Shown here: one piece after another, positions 14,303-25,714 of the stretch | Numbering within the stretch: the first letter of the stretch is position 1 | How the letters are laid out: every line of letters starts with the position of its first letter | From: Megalobrama amblycephala | Lineage: Eukaryota; Chordata; Actinopteri; Cypriniformes; Xenocyprididae | Assembly (NCBI RefSeq): GCF_018812025.1 | Contig: NC_063044.1 | Span: 45,872,077-45,936,076, forward strand | Length of the DNA stretch: 64,000 nucleotides | Direction of reading: 5' to 3' | Program-made: the position numbers and the translations under genes | The notes under the pieces: model-generated | Seen by the model: the letters and a program-made list of their open reading frames with translations, nothing else | The model's database searches: none | Told to the model about the DNA's origin: nothing

Positions 14303-15607
14303 CAATGTTCCCTCTAAGCTGCGCGCGTGCGCGGCCGCGCACTTCTGATGCCGCGACCGCGCAGAAAGAATAATTGCCGCGCAGAGGACAAAAATCATGT
14401 GTGGGAAAATCGGGGAAAATCCATTCGATTGTAGTTTAAATGAGAAATAAGTGCAGTGCTCTGGTCAACCGCTATAGAGTTATTGTCGCTATAGAGTTAG
14501 AACCGGTTTACAGGTTTCATAGAAAGAGAACGATGTGAGCGTGTTTGAGCAGCCGCGGGCCTGAGCCAAATCAGTCGCGGTAAGAATTCTGTCATGTTTG
14601 CGGAGTAAATACTTCAATACGAGAGAGGCAACGCGAAATGAAAAGAAATGTGAAATAAAACGTCATGTTTTAATGAAAAGTAGCGGAAATAACGGATGAT
14701 GGGCACAGAATGAACAAAACTCTGAGACATTTACAACTACACCCACCACAGGTGAAGCGTGCAACCTCAAAATACATCAGTGATATACCTCCGTTTAAAT
14801 AGATTATTGTGTGTGATGGTGGTGTGGGTTTCAGGGATGTTTAGACAACTATAAAAGAGTTAACGTTAATTTTTCTTAAAAATATTTAAATATTTCTTAA
14901 ATATTTTTCTTAATATATTCATATTATAATATATTAAAACAAAATGAAGCATTTAAACTGATATAATACTGTATATCAGTTTAAATCCTTCAAGATTATA
15001 ATATATTTTATTATAATGTAAGCCTAATAAAAAAATGATCTCACAAGGGGATTGTTTAGAGCTCCTTGCCACTAAAAATCTTGAAACCTCCTGGTATATA
15101 AAATCTGAGAAATTCATAAGCAATAAACATGTAATTTTGATGGTTTAACACTGTCTGTTGCTAATAATTTACAAAACCATACCATAATGTGTACAAAAAC
15201 ACATTATGGTTGTCCCAAACCATCAGTGTAACTGCTTATATTATTATAAAGAATTTAACTTTCCTTTTTAAATGATATTTTAAATAGAATTTCTTGGTAA
15301 AGACTGGTACAGTTAACAAAGCAATGTGAAAACATCTCAAGTAACCTAAAATGTGCTTAATTTAGTGACTGAACTGCTTGTTTTCAAAAATATGATTTAA
15401 TATATCACTAAGTTAAACCAAGGGTCAAATAAAATAGAAATGGCACATTAAAAAGTTAGTTGCATGATAAAACCTTTTTTTTGCGTGTGTGTGTTTACGT
15501 TCATTGTACAGGTCTGATATAAAGAATGTTTTTGCTCGGGTGGCCAAAATGTGCGCTCAACATAGAAAAGTTTTGCTCAGCGAGAAAAAAAATTAGAGAG
15601 AACATTG
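14303..15607. mobile_element. hAT-like non-autonomous element, 1305 bp
   Basis: It starts CAATGTTCCCTCTAAGCTGC and ends TTAGAGAGAACATTG, short inverted ends beginning CAATGTTC. Flanks CCCTTATC (14295-14302) and CCCTTGTC (15608-15615) are an 8-bp target duplication with one mismatch, the hAT signature. A GC-rich cluster (GCGCGCGTGCGCGGCCGCGC) lies just inside the left end. No transposase frame is visible. Confidence 0.85.
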
Positions 15608-16010
15608 CCCTTGTCTAAGATTAGCCTCACTTCCATATTCTCCCATAAGCAACAGCTGCAGTGCAATATTCTGATTCACATTAGGCAGATAAATGAATCG
15701 ATTGAATGTCACCCAGCCTCATCAATCTTTGTAAAGTATAAGCTGCAGAGATTGTCTGTCCCTTTTTACCAGCTCTAAGATAGCAGCTGTGCAGAGCAGA
15801 GAGGAGTGCCTGCCCTGAAGGAGAAGCATTACAGTTATTAAAGCACTCAGTGCAGAAGAGCTGCAGGGAAAAATGGGAATAAACAATGAAAGGGTCATGA
15901 AGATGTATGCAGAGACTTGCAAACGCACCCGTGCAAAACCTAAAATAAAAGCTCTCCTCCAAAGCCTACCAATGAGCAGCCTCTCATTCAAGCCATCTTA
16001 GATTTTTTTT
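15608..16010. other. cntnap1 intron 1 segment without recognised features
   Basis: A locally less AT-rich stretch with long overlapping minus-strand frames (15681-15991). None has the phase or sequence of a Caspr exon. No repeat boundaries were recognised. Confidence 0.4.
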
Positions 16011-16039
16011 TTTTTTTGTACATTCTGGGATTGTCTATG

Positions 16040-16335
16040 GAAGCTTGTTTATAAAAAATGAAAAGATAATTGTGACTTTTTCTCACAATTGCAAGTTTAC
16101 ATCTCACATTCTCACAATGACTTTTCTCAGAATTGTAAGATATAAACTCGTAATTTCTGAGTTATGTTGACATGCATTCTCTGTAGAGAATAATACAAAT
16201 ACAAATGAATTGAATTGAGTTATAAAGTTGAATTGAAAATTGAATGAATAATGAATAAATGAATTGAACTGAAAAAAGACTTTTTTTCTCAGAATTGTGA
16301 GTTTATATATTGCAATTCTGAGAAAAAAAATCATA
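16040..16335. repeat. Degenerate repeat of TCTCAGAATTGTGAG-type units
   Basis: Repeated variants of TCTCACAATT, TCTCAGAATTGT and GCAATTCTGAGAAAAAAA, with GAATTGAATT runs between them. A related patch lies at 39600-39790. This is a low-complexity interspersed repeat with no gene. Confidence 0.75.
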
Positions 16336-16671
16336 TTCCACTTTCATACTATTCTGCTTTACAATCTGGCTAAAACAAGAGGTGTGTCCCAATTTGCGTA
16401 TTTGCACTATCCTATGCCAAAAAGTAGTGGCCAAAAAGTAAAGATGAAATTCTGGTAGCATCAATGAGAAATGCATATAAACATCAGTTGTCACTGTATA
16501 TCTCGCAATAATATGTCTTTGTAAGATAATATTTAAGAGCTTAGTATTATGATCAAAGCTCTGTAGCTTTTTATTGTAGGGGAAATAATGCAATTCAACA
16601 ATGATGATTGAGAGATGTACAAATAAACGTTCCTTAAACACCTGATATATCATATTTGATGCTCACAATTT

Positions 16672-17352
16672 AAAGGAACACTCCACTTTTTTTTAAAATA
16701 GGCTAATTTTCCAACTCCCCTAGAGTTAAACAGTTGAGTTTTACCATTTTTGTATCCATTCAGCCGATCTCCGGGTCTGGCGGTACCACTTTTAGCATAG
16801 CTATTATATAGCTATTATAAAGCCACGAGAATATTTTTGGTGTGCCAAAAAAAACAAAATAACGACTTATATAGTGATGGCCGATTTCAAAACACTGCTT
16901 CAGGAAGCATCGGAGCACAAATGAATCAGTGTTTCGAATCATGATTCGGATCGCGCGTCAAACTGCCAACGGCTGATATCATGTGACTTTGGCGCTCCGA
17001 ACAGTTGATTCGACACGCTGATTCATAACGCTCCGATGCTTCCTGAAGCAGTGTTTTGAAATCGGCCATCACTAAATAAGTCGTTATTTTGCTTTTTTTG
17101 GCGCTCCAAAAATATTCTCGTCGCTTTATAATATTAATATTGAGCTACTGTGCTCACATGAACTGATTTAAATATGTTTTTAGTACATTAATGGATCTTG
17201 AGAGAGGAAATGTCATTGCTCCCTATGGAGGCCTCACTGAGCCATCGGATTTCAACTAAAATATCTTAATTTGTGTTCTGAAGATTAACGAAGGTCTTAC
17301 GGGTTTGGAACGGCATGAATTTTCATTTTTGGGTGAACTAACTCTTTAACAT
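16672..17352. mobile_element. Composite repeat containing a 102-bp-arm inverted repeat
   Basis: The arms at 16815-16916 and 17030-17131 are near-perfect reverse complements. The left reads TTATAAAGCCACGAGAATAT ... GGAAGCATCGGAGC and the right GCTCCGATGCTTCC ... CTTTATAA. The loop is 113 bp. The outer parts resemble common cyprinid repeat modules; the right edge ends near TTTTTGGGTGAACTAACTCTTT, an end shared with the repeats at 54412 and 63470. Non-coding. Confidence 0.8.
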
Positions 17353-19490
17353 GAAAAAAAAGATGTATGGATAATTAAATAAACCCGCAGTCCAGTAAGT
17401 GTTCATCTTGAAATATTACTAACAATATAAGAGTTAATTTTATATTTACTTATAAAAATCATTAAAGATTTCACAGCAAAAAGACGTGACCTAAAAGGGG
17501 ACATTTTTAAACATTTATACTAAAGGGCCTTTCACTTGCTAAAAAAATTATAAACTATCAATCAGACAACAGAAGGCATGTAGTAGATTGTGTACAAGTT
17601 ATGTTGATGTAGATTAAGGGCCTTAGAAATTTGTGCATCAAATATGTAACAGTTGATTTTGGGTTACTTGTGAAATATTAAGCACTTCATGCACTTAACT
17701 GTTGCAGCTTTCCTTTTGTACTGAAAGGTGAGGGGCTATCAGCTTTAGATGCCGGATGTCAAAATAACCTTTAAATAATTTAACCTTTAATAAACTGTAT
17801 ACAATAAATGGTTGCGTACACAGTGCACACAATGAAGATGTCTTATGAGGCATCAAAATTTAAGATGGCTACCTTTTGGAACATTCTTCATTTTGGATCT
17901 TACCAATAATGCCTTTAAAATGTTGCTTCTGTGGGCACCTACTAGGTTTTGGAACAGAACAAAGAGTGCAAAATTAAATTCTCACTTTCCCACGTTAGCC
18001 TTTAGCCATCCATCTCTTGCTCTCTCTCACTCAATCTGTGCTCACAAAGTGATGTTTCCAATTTTTGCAAAACACCTTGCTGAAATGTTAAACCCTCTAA
18101 TTTCACAACCATTTACTTTTTGTCCAGTGCTTCCAAAGCCCTTGATTGCTTTCCACTCACAGAACCCTTGGTTGCTTTCCACTCACAGATAAGGGAAAAC
18201 ATATGAAGGAGCATCTTTGAACAGCCCCCCCCCCCTTCTCTCTCGACACATGTGTTGAATTACAGGCACTCCCCCAGTCTCTGCAGGCTGACACAGCACT
18301 TCTGCTCTAGGAGAACTGAGTGCATATCATGTGAGCTATCTTTCATCACTGTAAGGAGGCTGCGGTACACATGGGTCTAGACTAAGACTGCTGGTTTGGA
18401 TTAATCTCTTTGGGTTGGTTAGGATTTGAACTATCAACCAGGTGGAGAGGCTGTGTTTAGCATTTTTAGCATGGACGAATGCAGAATAGAGGGTCACATT
18501 GGTATAAATTATTCAGAACAGGACTGGCAGCACAGTAGGTGGCTGTCTTTGAATGAAACAAAAAGATAATCTCAAAAAGAACTTCAAAATACTGAGCCAA
18601 TCCAATATGCCACAGCATGTCTGTCTACAGTCTAAAAATACACACAAGCATCTTCTCTGAATCTTTCACACCTAGCTCAACAGGATCTAATATGTAACAG
18701 ACAGACAAGGCATCTTAAATCTCAATAAAAATGGCATTTTCAAACTACTTTTCTGTATCGTCAGAGCACCCATTTTCATTTCAGATAGCTTCCACTCCCT
18801 CCCAAAGATTTATGCCAAATGAATTCTTACAGCAAGAGTGCTGTGTTCATGTGTCTCATTTCTCTCCTCAGAGTTTGCTGGATTATCCTCTGTACACAAT
18901 ACATCATACATCAACTCTCTTTGTTGTCAAAGAATTTATAGTGAAGTGGAAGCCTAGAAAACCCCCTCATTTGGGATTTCACAAAACCTCATTGTTTCAA
19001 GATACAATGTGCTGAATGAATGAATGGTTTCAATATAACACTGTTTTGAAAAACCATCACTAGTTACTATTAGCAGATTTAGAATAGAGCTCACTCTTAT
19101 TCATATAAATTGAAATATCCAGACATGACCTAAATATATTTTAGTTAACAGAACTTTTGCAGACATAAAAAACTCAATTTAAAAAAAATACATATATATA
19201 TAATTTATTTATTATTTAACTAAAACATAATGTGCATAAAATATTTGAGATCAAAATTGTACCTTGAATTACAGAATGATTCATATGCACACTGTCAGAA
19301 GCAAATTTTTAATACCATGGCACACAATCAGATTATTTTAAGAAGATTTAGAATAAAATATTACAAGCTTTCTTGCAGCACTTGCTTAGTGGATATTTAT
19401 TAAATTGTATAGAATAAGAATATCGATTTCGTTACGATATAATTTGTATCATTTTGATGGTTTGCAGATTGCATTACTGTCTTAAAGGTA
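17353..19490. other. cntnap1 intron 1 segment without recognised features
   Basis: AT-rich intronic sequence with a C10 run at about 18227-18236. Plus-strand frames at 17845-18192 and 18731-19015 lack family similarity and splice logic. No repeat ends were recognised. Confidence 0.45.
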
Positions 19491-19915
19491 ACCTTACGTG
19501 AGAATTCGCATGCAGTGTTCTACGTCATATGAATTTGGGAGTTCGGTGAGTTAATGCGCCCGCCCTCTGTCTCCGCATAGGGCTGCTCCCACAAGCAACT
19601 TCACGGGAATAGGATTTTTTCACCACGCCATTTCAAATACACCGACAATCTCAACTTTTCACCCGTAAGACACTCAAAACACGGCTAAATCTGCAAATAG
19701 ATGCGTTCAGCAGTCTCTGTTTAACAGCAGGAGAGTGTGTCCTTCCCGCGTGTCCCCTGCGCAAGACGCACCTTTCCAAGCAGAAACTTGCCCAAGTGAG
19801 CGCGCGGAAACACTGCAATGCAGAAAGAGCCCATAGACACAGGCAGAGTCGCGAGCCCGGACTCAGGACTACATTAGCGCTTTACTTTCAGCCCAAACCC
19901 TCTAGACTGAATACT
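19491..19915. other. GC/CpG-rich block in proximal intron 1 of cntnap1
   Basis: Much richer in CG dinucleotides than its neighbours, for example GCGCCCGCCCTCTG and GTGAGCGCGCGGAAAC. It lies 200-600 bp downstream of exon 1 on the transcribed strand. It may be part of the promoter-associated CpG region or a GC-rich repeat; I cannot decide. Confidence 0.4.
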
Positions 19916-20116
19916 GTAAATATAGATTAACAAAAATATTTAAGAATTTCGCGCTTATTTAAAACAATACAAGCATATAAATATCGCAATTTTGAGATCA
20001 AAATAATTATGTCATAGCTTTACTGATGCACTTGTTATGATACAGAATAACAGTCACCTATATGGCAAATAAGAAACATTGTATTTGCATTACATCTTGC
20101 ATGCAGTTTCACTTAC

Positions 20117-20180
20117 GTGACGAGCAATGCTGAAAGGCGAGAAAGAGTAAAAGGCTTGGGGCAAGAATTTTGATATCCAT
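20117..20180 (-). CDS. cntnap1: cntnap1-like exon 1 (start codon and signal peptide)
   Basis: ATG at 20180-20178 opens MDIKILAPSLLLFLAFQHCS and runs to a GTAAGT donor reading leftward from 20116. It is 64 nt, leaving one base that joins exon 2 in frame as Arg22. The hydrophobic LLLFLAF core followed by small polar residues is a secretory signal peptide, expected for a type I membrane protein targeted to the axonal surface. The following intron of about 12.5 kb (7631-20116) is full of transposons. The start is chosen because the phase fits exactly and upstream sequence is CpG-rich. Signal peptides are poorly conserved, so homology adds little here. Confidence 0.82.
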
Positions 20181-20400
20181 CCTCTCTGGGAGACGGAGTC
20201 GAATTTAGATGAGTAAATCAAATGTTATCCTCTCCTCGTCACCGAACAGTACAGCATCGTTTAGCCGTCCTTTCGGCCAACTTTAACTCTCTCGGCCGGG
20301 ATGGCGATAGATTCGCTCGCTAGAGGCGCGCGCACGCGAGATAGCGGTGCTGATGCTGCGTTTTGGCGGGAGCGCGCATACTTTCATTAAACGAAATTCT
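20181..20400 (-). promoter_or_regulatory. Likely cntnap1 5'UTR and core promoter (CpG-rich)
   Basis: Directly upstream of the cntnap1 ATG on the minus strand. The sequence is CpG-rich (GGCGCGCGCACGCGAGATAG, TTTTGGCGGGAGCGCGCA), in contrast to AT-rich flanks. No clear TATA box is placed at a fixed distance. The transcription start is not determinable by eye. Confidence 0.55.
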
Positions 20401-22070
20401 TTAAACTTGGAAAGTGGTGACAATCTGGTTGAAATAAATACATAAACTCTCTTTTATTTGATATAGAGGGAGAGTGGAGTCGTATGGTTTGGGTAGACAG
20501 TGGACAGCCATGACTTTAGTGTCCGGGTTCGCAGTGAGGGAGGGGGCGCAAGATGAGAACAGAAAAAAAAGTTTTAGACTCATGCAGTTCGTCATAGTGA
20601 TGGAAATCCGAATCATTTCCGCGAATCGGTTCTTCTGAACAGCCGGTTAAAATGATTCTTATACGCAGTGACGCGCTCACGTTGTCCTTGACATCCTGAT
20701 GTTGAGCAGGCACATACTGAATTGCAGTTCACTTATTAACAAAAACTAATTTATTTTTATTAATAAGCATGTTTTAATGTCATGTATCCCAGTTCAGTTT
20801 GTTGCAGACTTGATGCATCATTTAAAACTTAAATATAATTCTTAATTTTTTATTAAAAATAACTTTATACCCAATTAGCAAAATACTCGGTTCACTCCAA
20901 ATGCTCAAATCAACTTATTCATTGGTTATCAGGTCTTTACGACAAGATGGTTGAATAAACTGGTTAAGTTGTTAAGTTGATGATCACTGTGAGATGGACA
21001 TGCTGTTTGAAAGAGATTGTTCTCGATTCAGTCAGTTCAGAACAGTAAAATTATCATTAGATGCTGGATTCAGCAAGTGAGTTGTCAATTTGAGAACTGG
21101 TGTGTCTGATTAATTCGTTCACTATCCAGACATCGCTCACTATGAAGCACTGCAACATGCAATGTTTCAATTTATCTATTTGTGTCATGTGAGAAATATA
21201 ATAGTTCAGCCAAGTTGTCCCTTACACCAATGCAGAGATCTAACATTATTACAGTCTGCATTTCTGGTTTGCCCAGAGACCACGAGCTCATTAGTAAAAT
21301 AAACCCAACTGGATTCAATCAGATTGGTTTGTGGGGGTTGTACAAGGTGGGTGGAAAAGCCGGATTTATGTTGGAAAAGGCGTTCTCTCCATGATTCTGT
21401 GATATAAAAAGGCTTTGGGATTAAGAAGTGGGTTTGTAGGACAGCAGCTGAGCAGGGGGGAGAAGGGGCATATACAGGGTCAGAGAGGGATTTGCAGTGT
21501 TTCTAATCAAATCAGATTGGAGTTTTATCAAAGTCCCTCCCTGTTCTTACAATCATCTTACACACATCAATACACATTCATAAATATGAATATGCACTGG
21601 GAAGAAATTTGCAGTGTTAAGATGTCTTATTATTTAAGAAAGATCACTAGTTCAAGCCACAATTGCTCCACTTTTGAGGAAAATGTACATGATTTGTGAC
21701 AATACATTAGTTATCTGGTCATCTGGGTGGGCAGAAGAAAGGTGAAAAGCATTTAAATCATGACAATTCTTTTAGCATGGTAATGAATATGGCAATGTTA
21801 ATGTATTTGGTCTTGACGGATTAGATATACTACACTGCTGCTGTTGATTATTGCTGCTGCTGCAGAGCAAGTATGGACTTGCTAGATACAGAGACATGCT
21901 CTTGTAAGCAATTAAGATATGCTGCTGCATGAATAGACATAAATAGAGCAAATCCTTTAGAAGATCTAGACAGGTGGAGCTGGGGGAGGTAGAGGTTTTC
22001 AGAGGAACTCTGATAGCTCACTGCATATACTCTCTGATATACTCTACAGCAAACATTGAACCAGATTTAA
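20401..22070. other. Intergenic segment without recognised genes
   Basis: Contains a short CpG-bearing patch (20580-20700, with CGAATCGGTTCTTCTGAAC, resembling a common fish repeat). A CTG-type patch lies near 21838-21866. No exons or RNA genes were recognised. Confidence 0.45.
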
Positions 22071-22330
22071 AGACCCCCCTGTGGTGAAAAACAAGTTTTT
22101 AATGTTGTTTATATGTCTATGTGGTGTTTTTAATGTGCTTTAAGACAAACCATGCAAATTCATAAGTCAACACCATTGCTGAGTATTTTCTGTTTAAAAC
22201 CCCAGTGAAAAAAAGACAGTCTCAAACACACGGTTTGAAATCGCTGGTGTCTGTGACGTCACAGACGACCTTGTAACCAATCAAGACAACGTGCCAGTGG
22301 ACTTTAGCATATCAACTATGACTGTTCTTA
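22071..22330. repeat. Probable interspersed repeat (non-coding)
   Basis: The segment beginning TTAAAGACCCCCCTGTGGTG and ending near GACAACGTGCCAGTGG has the look of a non-autonomous element. It includes a CTGTGACGTCACAGA palindrome at about 22252-22266. No inverted right end was confirmed. Confidence 0.4.
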
Positions 22331-22370
22331 AGCAGGAGAGTCTCGAGAGAAGCCAAGTTATCCCGGTATG

Positions 22371-22865
22371 TTCCCCGCTAGAAATTTTACGTTCCCAGAA
22401 CATTCTCAGAACATCCACTAGTATTAAGGACGTTGTCTAGTAACATTCCCAGAATGTTCAGGGACGGTCACGATGTGGAGTTTTTTTAAGGTTTGGGGGA
22501 CATTATTTGGTGGACCTTCAGGGAACATTCAGGACGTTCTGGGAATGTATAGGGGACTATTACTATATGACGTTCTGTTAACTTTGTAACTTTCTTGCAC
22601 GACCATAAAATAACCAAAATAGAACATCCCTCTAAACTCATATTGGGAACGTTATTAAATGACCAACAGAGGACCATGTGGCAACGTTCAGTTAATGTCC
22701 CAAATATTCTCTTTGTAACATTCTTATGTGACCATAAAATTAACCAAATTGGAATGTCCCCCTAAAATCACATAAGGAACCTTGAACTGCAGCACTTTCA
22801 CTTTTAGAGAACTTTTAGGCAAAGTTGCGCAAGGTCCCGAGAACGTTGCCTTCTACGTGGGTTTT
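22371..22865. repeat. Degenerate repeat with recurring AACGTTCC/GGGAACGTT motifs
   Basis: Multiple diverged units such as TTCCCAGAACATTCTCAGAA, GGGAACATTCAGGACGTTCT and TGTGACCATAAAATTAACCA. The CCATAAAAT(A)ACCAA motif appears twice about 120 bp apart. This looks like an old internally repetitive element. No coding content. Confidence 0.6.
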
Positions 22866-23926
22866 CTGTTCATATGAAAAAATATTAGTTGTTCTAAGAG
22901 ATATAAGACATATTTGTAAGAATATGATTATTAGAAGGCAGCTGTCTGACTCAGAGATGAATAACGGGAGCATGGTTTTCTAACATTAGAACACATTATT
23001 AGCTGTTTGATAACATAGTCAAGCAAAAGGCTAAACATATTAATTACTGTTATGTGTCTGGCAGAACCGTCACAAGGGATGTTTCAAGTGGGCAAGCGCA
23101 TAGGGCCTTGTGCCAAAGTAAAGTGACAGCTGACTTGAAGAAAAAATCCAATAAAGTTAATGTTTTTGTCCTTCGAAATATTTTAATACTATAAAACATA
23201 GCTAAAACAATACTGCTCTGTCCGTGTGCGTGTGACCGTGATTCATGTGCATATGTCAGTCAGTGTGGCATCACACGTCAAGTTCTGAGAGAGCTTTATT
23301 CAGTCCATTTTAAATTCTGATTTTGGAATGGGTCAAACATATTACCTGAGAAGTTCAAATAAATCTGCTAGAAATCTGCACTCATTCAAGAATGTGCATT
23401 TATTGCATTGACAGAGATGCACAAAGGGTTTACAAAAATGTTTAATAAGCCTTATAGCCTAACTATTACGCACCTTTCGGACCATCAGTGAGAGCAACGG
23501 TACCACAGAACGAGTGTAGCTCTATCTCTAGACGTTTTAAACGTTTTTAAATCTGAAAACTCCAAAAAGCAACAAAATTGTCAGACATCCATTTAGCACA
23601 TATTCACAGAGGAAAACAACTGAAAAACAGCGCTGGTTGTTCTCTCGATACTGTCTGTTTTACTGAGAAATCGCAGTGAGAGAGCAGTCCAAATGAATGC
23701 ATGTGGATTCAAACCGTTTTATAAAGGTGTTTTACCAATTTATAATTTAGAACACAATTTAAGTGTCAAAAATATGTGAGCAGTTGAGTTACACAGCTGT
23801 TAAAACTTTTTTCTTAAATATGCTCGTCACTACAGCAACAGTAGACTCTGAGCTGGCTTGAGTGGAAGTGGGCTAATTTGCATATTCATAGAACCGTGTA
23901 TATTAAATGAGTTACATTCAAGCTGT

Positions 23927-24882
23927 TTTAAAGGTGCCATCGAACGTTTTTTTAAAAGATGTAATATAAGTCTAAGGTGTCCCCTGAATGTGTCTGTGAA
24001 GTTTCAGCTCAAAATACCCCATAGATTTTTTTTAATTCATTTTTTTAACTGCCTATTTTGGGGCATCATTAGAAATGTGCCGATTCAGGCTGCGGCCCCT
24101 TTAAATCCTCACGCTCCCTGCCTATGGAGCTCGCGCTTGCCTTAAACAGTGCATAAACAAAGTTTACACTGCTAATATAACAACAAAGTGTTCGTCATGC
24201 ATGCATGCGTCGGATTATGTAAGTATAGTATTTATTTGGATGTTTACATTTGATTCTGAATGAATTTGAGGCTGTGATCCTTTGCTAAAGCTAACATTAC
24301 ACACTGTTGGAGAGATTTATAAAGAATAAAGTTGCGTTTATGAATTATACAGACCGCAAGTGTGTAATAATGAAAATAATGACGGCTCTTGTCTCCGTGA
24401 ATACAGTAAGAACGATGGTAACTTTAACCACATTTAACAGTACGTTAGCAACATGCTAACAAAACATTTAGAAAGACAATTTACAAATATCACTAAAAAT
24501 ATCATGTAATCATGGATCATGTCAGTTATTATTGCTCCATCTGCCATTTTTCGCTATTGTCCTTGCTTGCTTACCTAGTCTGATGATTCAGCTGTGCACA
24601 TCCAGACGTTAATACTGGCTGCACTTGTCTAATGCCTTGAACATGAGCTGGCATATGCAAATATTGGGGGTGTACATATTAATGATCCTGACTGTTGCGT
24701 AACAGTCGGTGTTATGTTGAGATTCACCTGTTCTTCAGAGGTCTTTTAAACAAATGAGATTTATATAAGAAGGAGGAAACAATGGAGTTTGAGACTCACT
24801 GTATGTCATTTCCATGTACTGAACTCTTGTTATTAAACTATGCCAAGGTAAATTCAATTTTTGAATCTAGGGCACCTTTAAG
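23927..24882 (+). mobile_element. ~950-bp inverted-end element, copy A
   Basis: It starts TTTTAAAGGTGCCATCGAAC and ends TCTAGGGCACCTTTAA, inverted ends. A second copy in the same orientation lies at 39792-40723. The two share long identical stretches, for example from GTCTAAGGTGTCCCCTGAAT through the CTGCGGCCCCTTTAAATCCT segment and the ATGGAGTTTGAGACTCACTG segment near the right end. Short frames inside are not genes. Confidence 0.88.
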
Positions 24883-25087
24883 GCATGATCAAAGATGAGT
24901 TTTAAGGGATAAAATAATTGACTACAAGGGGACTTTAAATGTTGAGCAAGCTCACTGGATGCAGGATCAACAGAGGCTAATAAGCTTGTGCCATGCAGTA
25001 ATGATGTGATTGCTTGCAGACTGCATGTAAAGGACCTATCAGCCTATGCCCTCTTGAGTTTCACAGTAGACAACATATCTTCATAAT

Positions 25088-25417
25088 TGTCACAATATGT
25101 TCAGTTAGTTTCTGTTTTCATGGACTTTTAGTTTGTATTTCATTAGTTCCTGTGTTCCTTTGTTTGATTTTCATGCCTTTCTTTTGTTTCTATGATTACA
25201 GATGATTATGAGTTTGTCTGGTTCAGCTGTGTTTGATTATTACCTCATTTGTTGTATACTTAAGTTCCTGCATTTCCTCAATTCAGTGTTCGGTCACATT
25301 TGCATTTGGAGTGTTTGCTGCTGTCTATTGTATTATTTACCTGCGGATTATTATTAAATATTCATGTTGGAACTTCATTCTGCTTCATCTTCAGTCTGTG
25401 CGTACACTCGTGATAGA
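25088..25417 (+). mobile_element. Probable LTR of a degraded retrotransposon
   Basis: It begins TGTCACAATATGTTCAG, the usual TG start of an LTR, and precedes a gag-like frame. The T-rich promoter-like sequence has TTATTAAATATT and no coding content. The 3' boundary and primer-binding site are not clear. It is inferred mainly from the adjacent gag remnant. Confidence 0.45.
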
Positions 25418-25692
25418 TGACCGAAACACAAGTGAATTTATCTGATTGGTTTGCTCTGGTGACTCAAATGAGCCACAACTTTTTTGATTTCACTGAGAGT
25501 TTTTGCCATCTTGCCATCACCTGCCCTTTTGATGATGAGACCCTTAAGTCATTGTTCTGGATTGGGGCAAACTACCACCATGCAGTAGACCTCCAAGACA
25601 CCACAAGACTTTACTGGAGGGAAGCTGACAAGTATCTGGAGATGGAACACAGTCTGGAACACAGTCAGACCCAGATCCCAATAATCCTTTAA
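25417..25692 (+). pseudogene. gag-like fragment of an LTR retrotransposon
   Basis: A 91-codon frame containing LAITCPFDDETLKSLFWIGA and YHHAVDLQDTTRLYWREAD. This resembles N-terminal leader/gag-like segments that follow LTRs in cyprinid Ty3-like elements, recalled from memory. The rest of gag and all of pol are missing. The frame stops where L2-like LINE sequence begins, so the element is a remnant truncated by that junction. Confidence 0.5.
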
Positions 25693-25714
25693 CGGATTTG
25701 AAAATATAAACTGA

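Noticed and set aside
15681..15991. Possible missing cntnap1 exon 2 in a Cys-containing minus-strand frame
   Set aside because: A stop appears in the required phase from the best acceptor, and sequence does not match. The true exon 2 was found at 7529-7630.
17845..19015. Two plus-strand frames of 94-115 aa within cntnap1 intron 1
   Set aside because: Antisense to the host gene, no family similarity, composition like surrounding intron.
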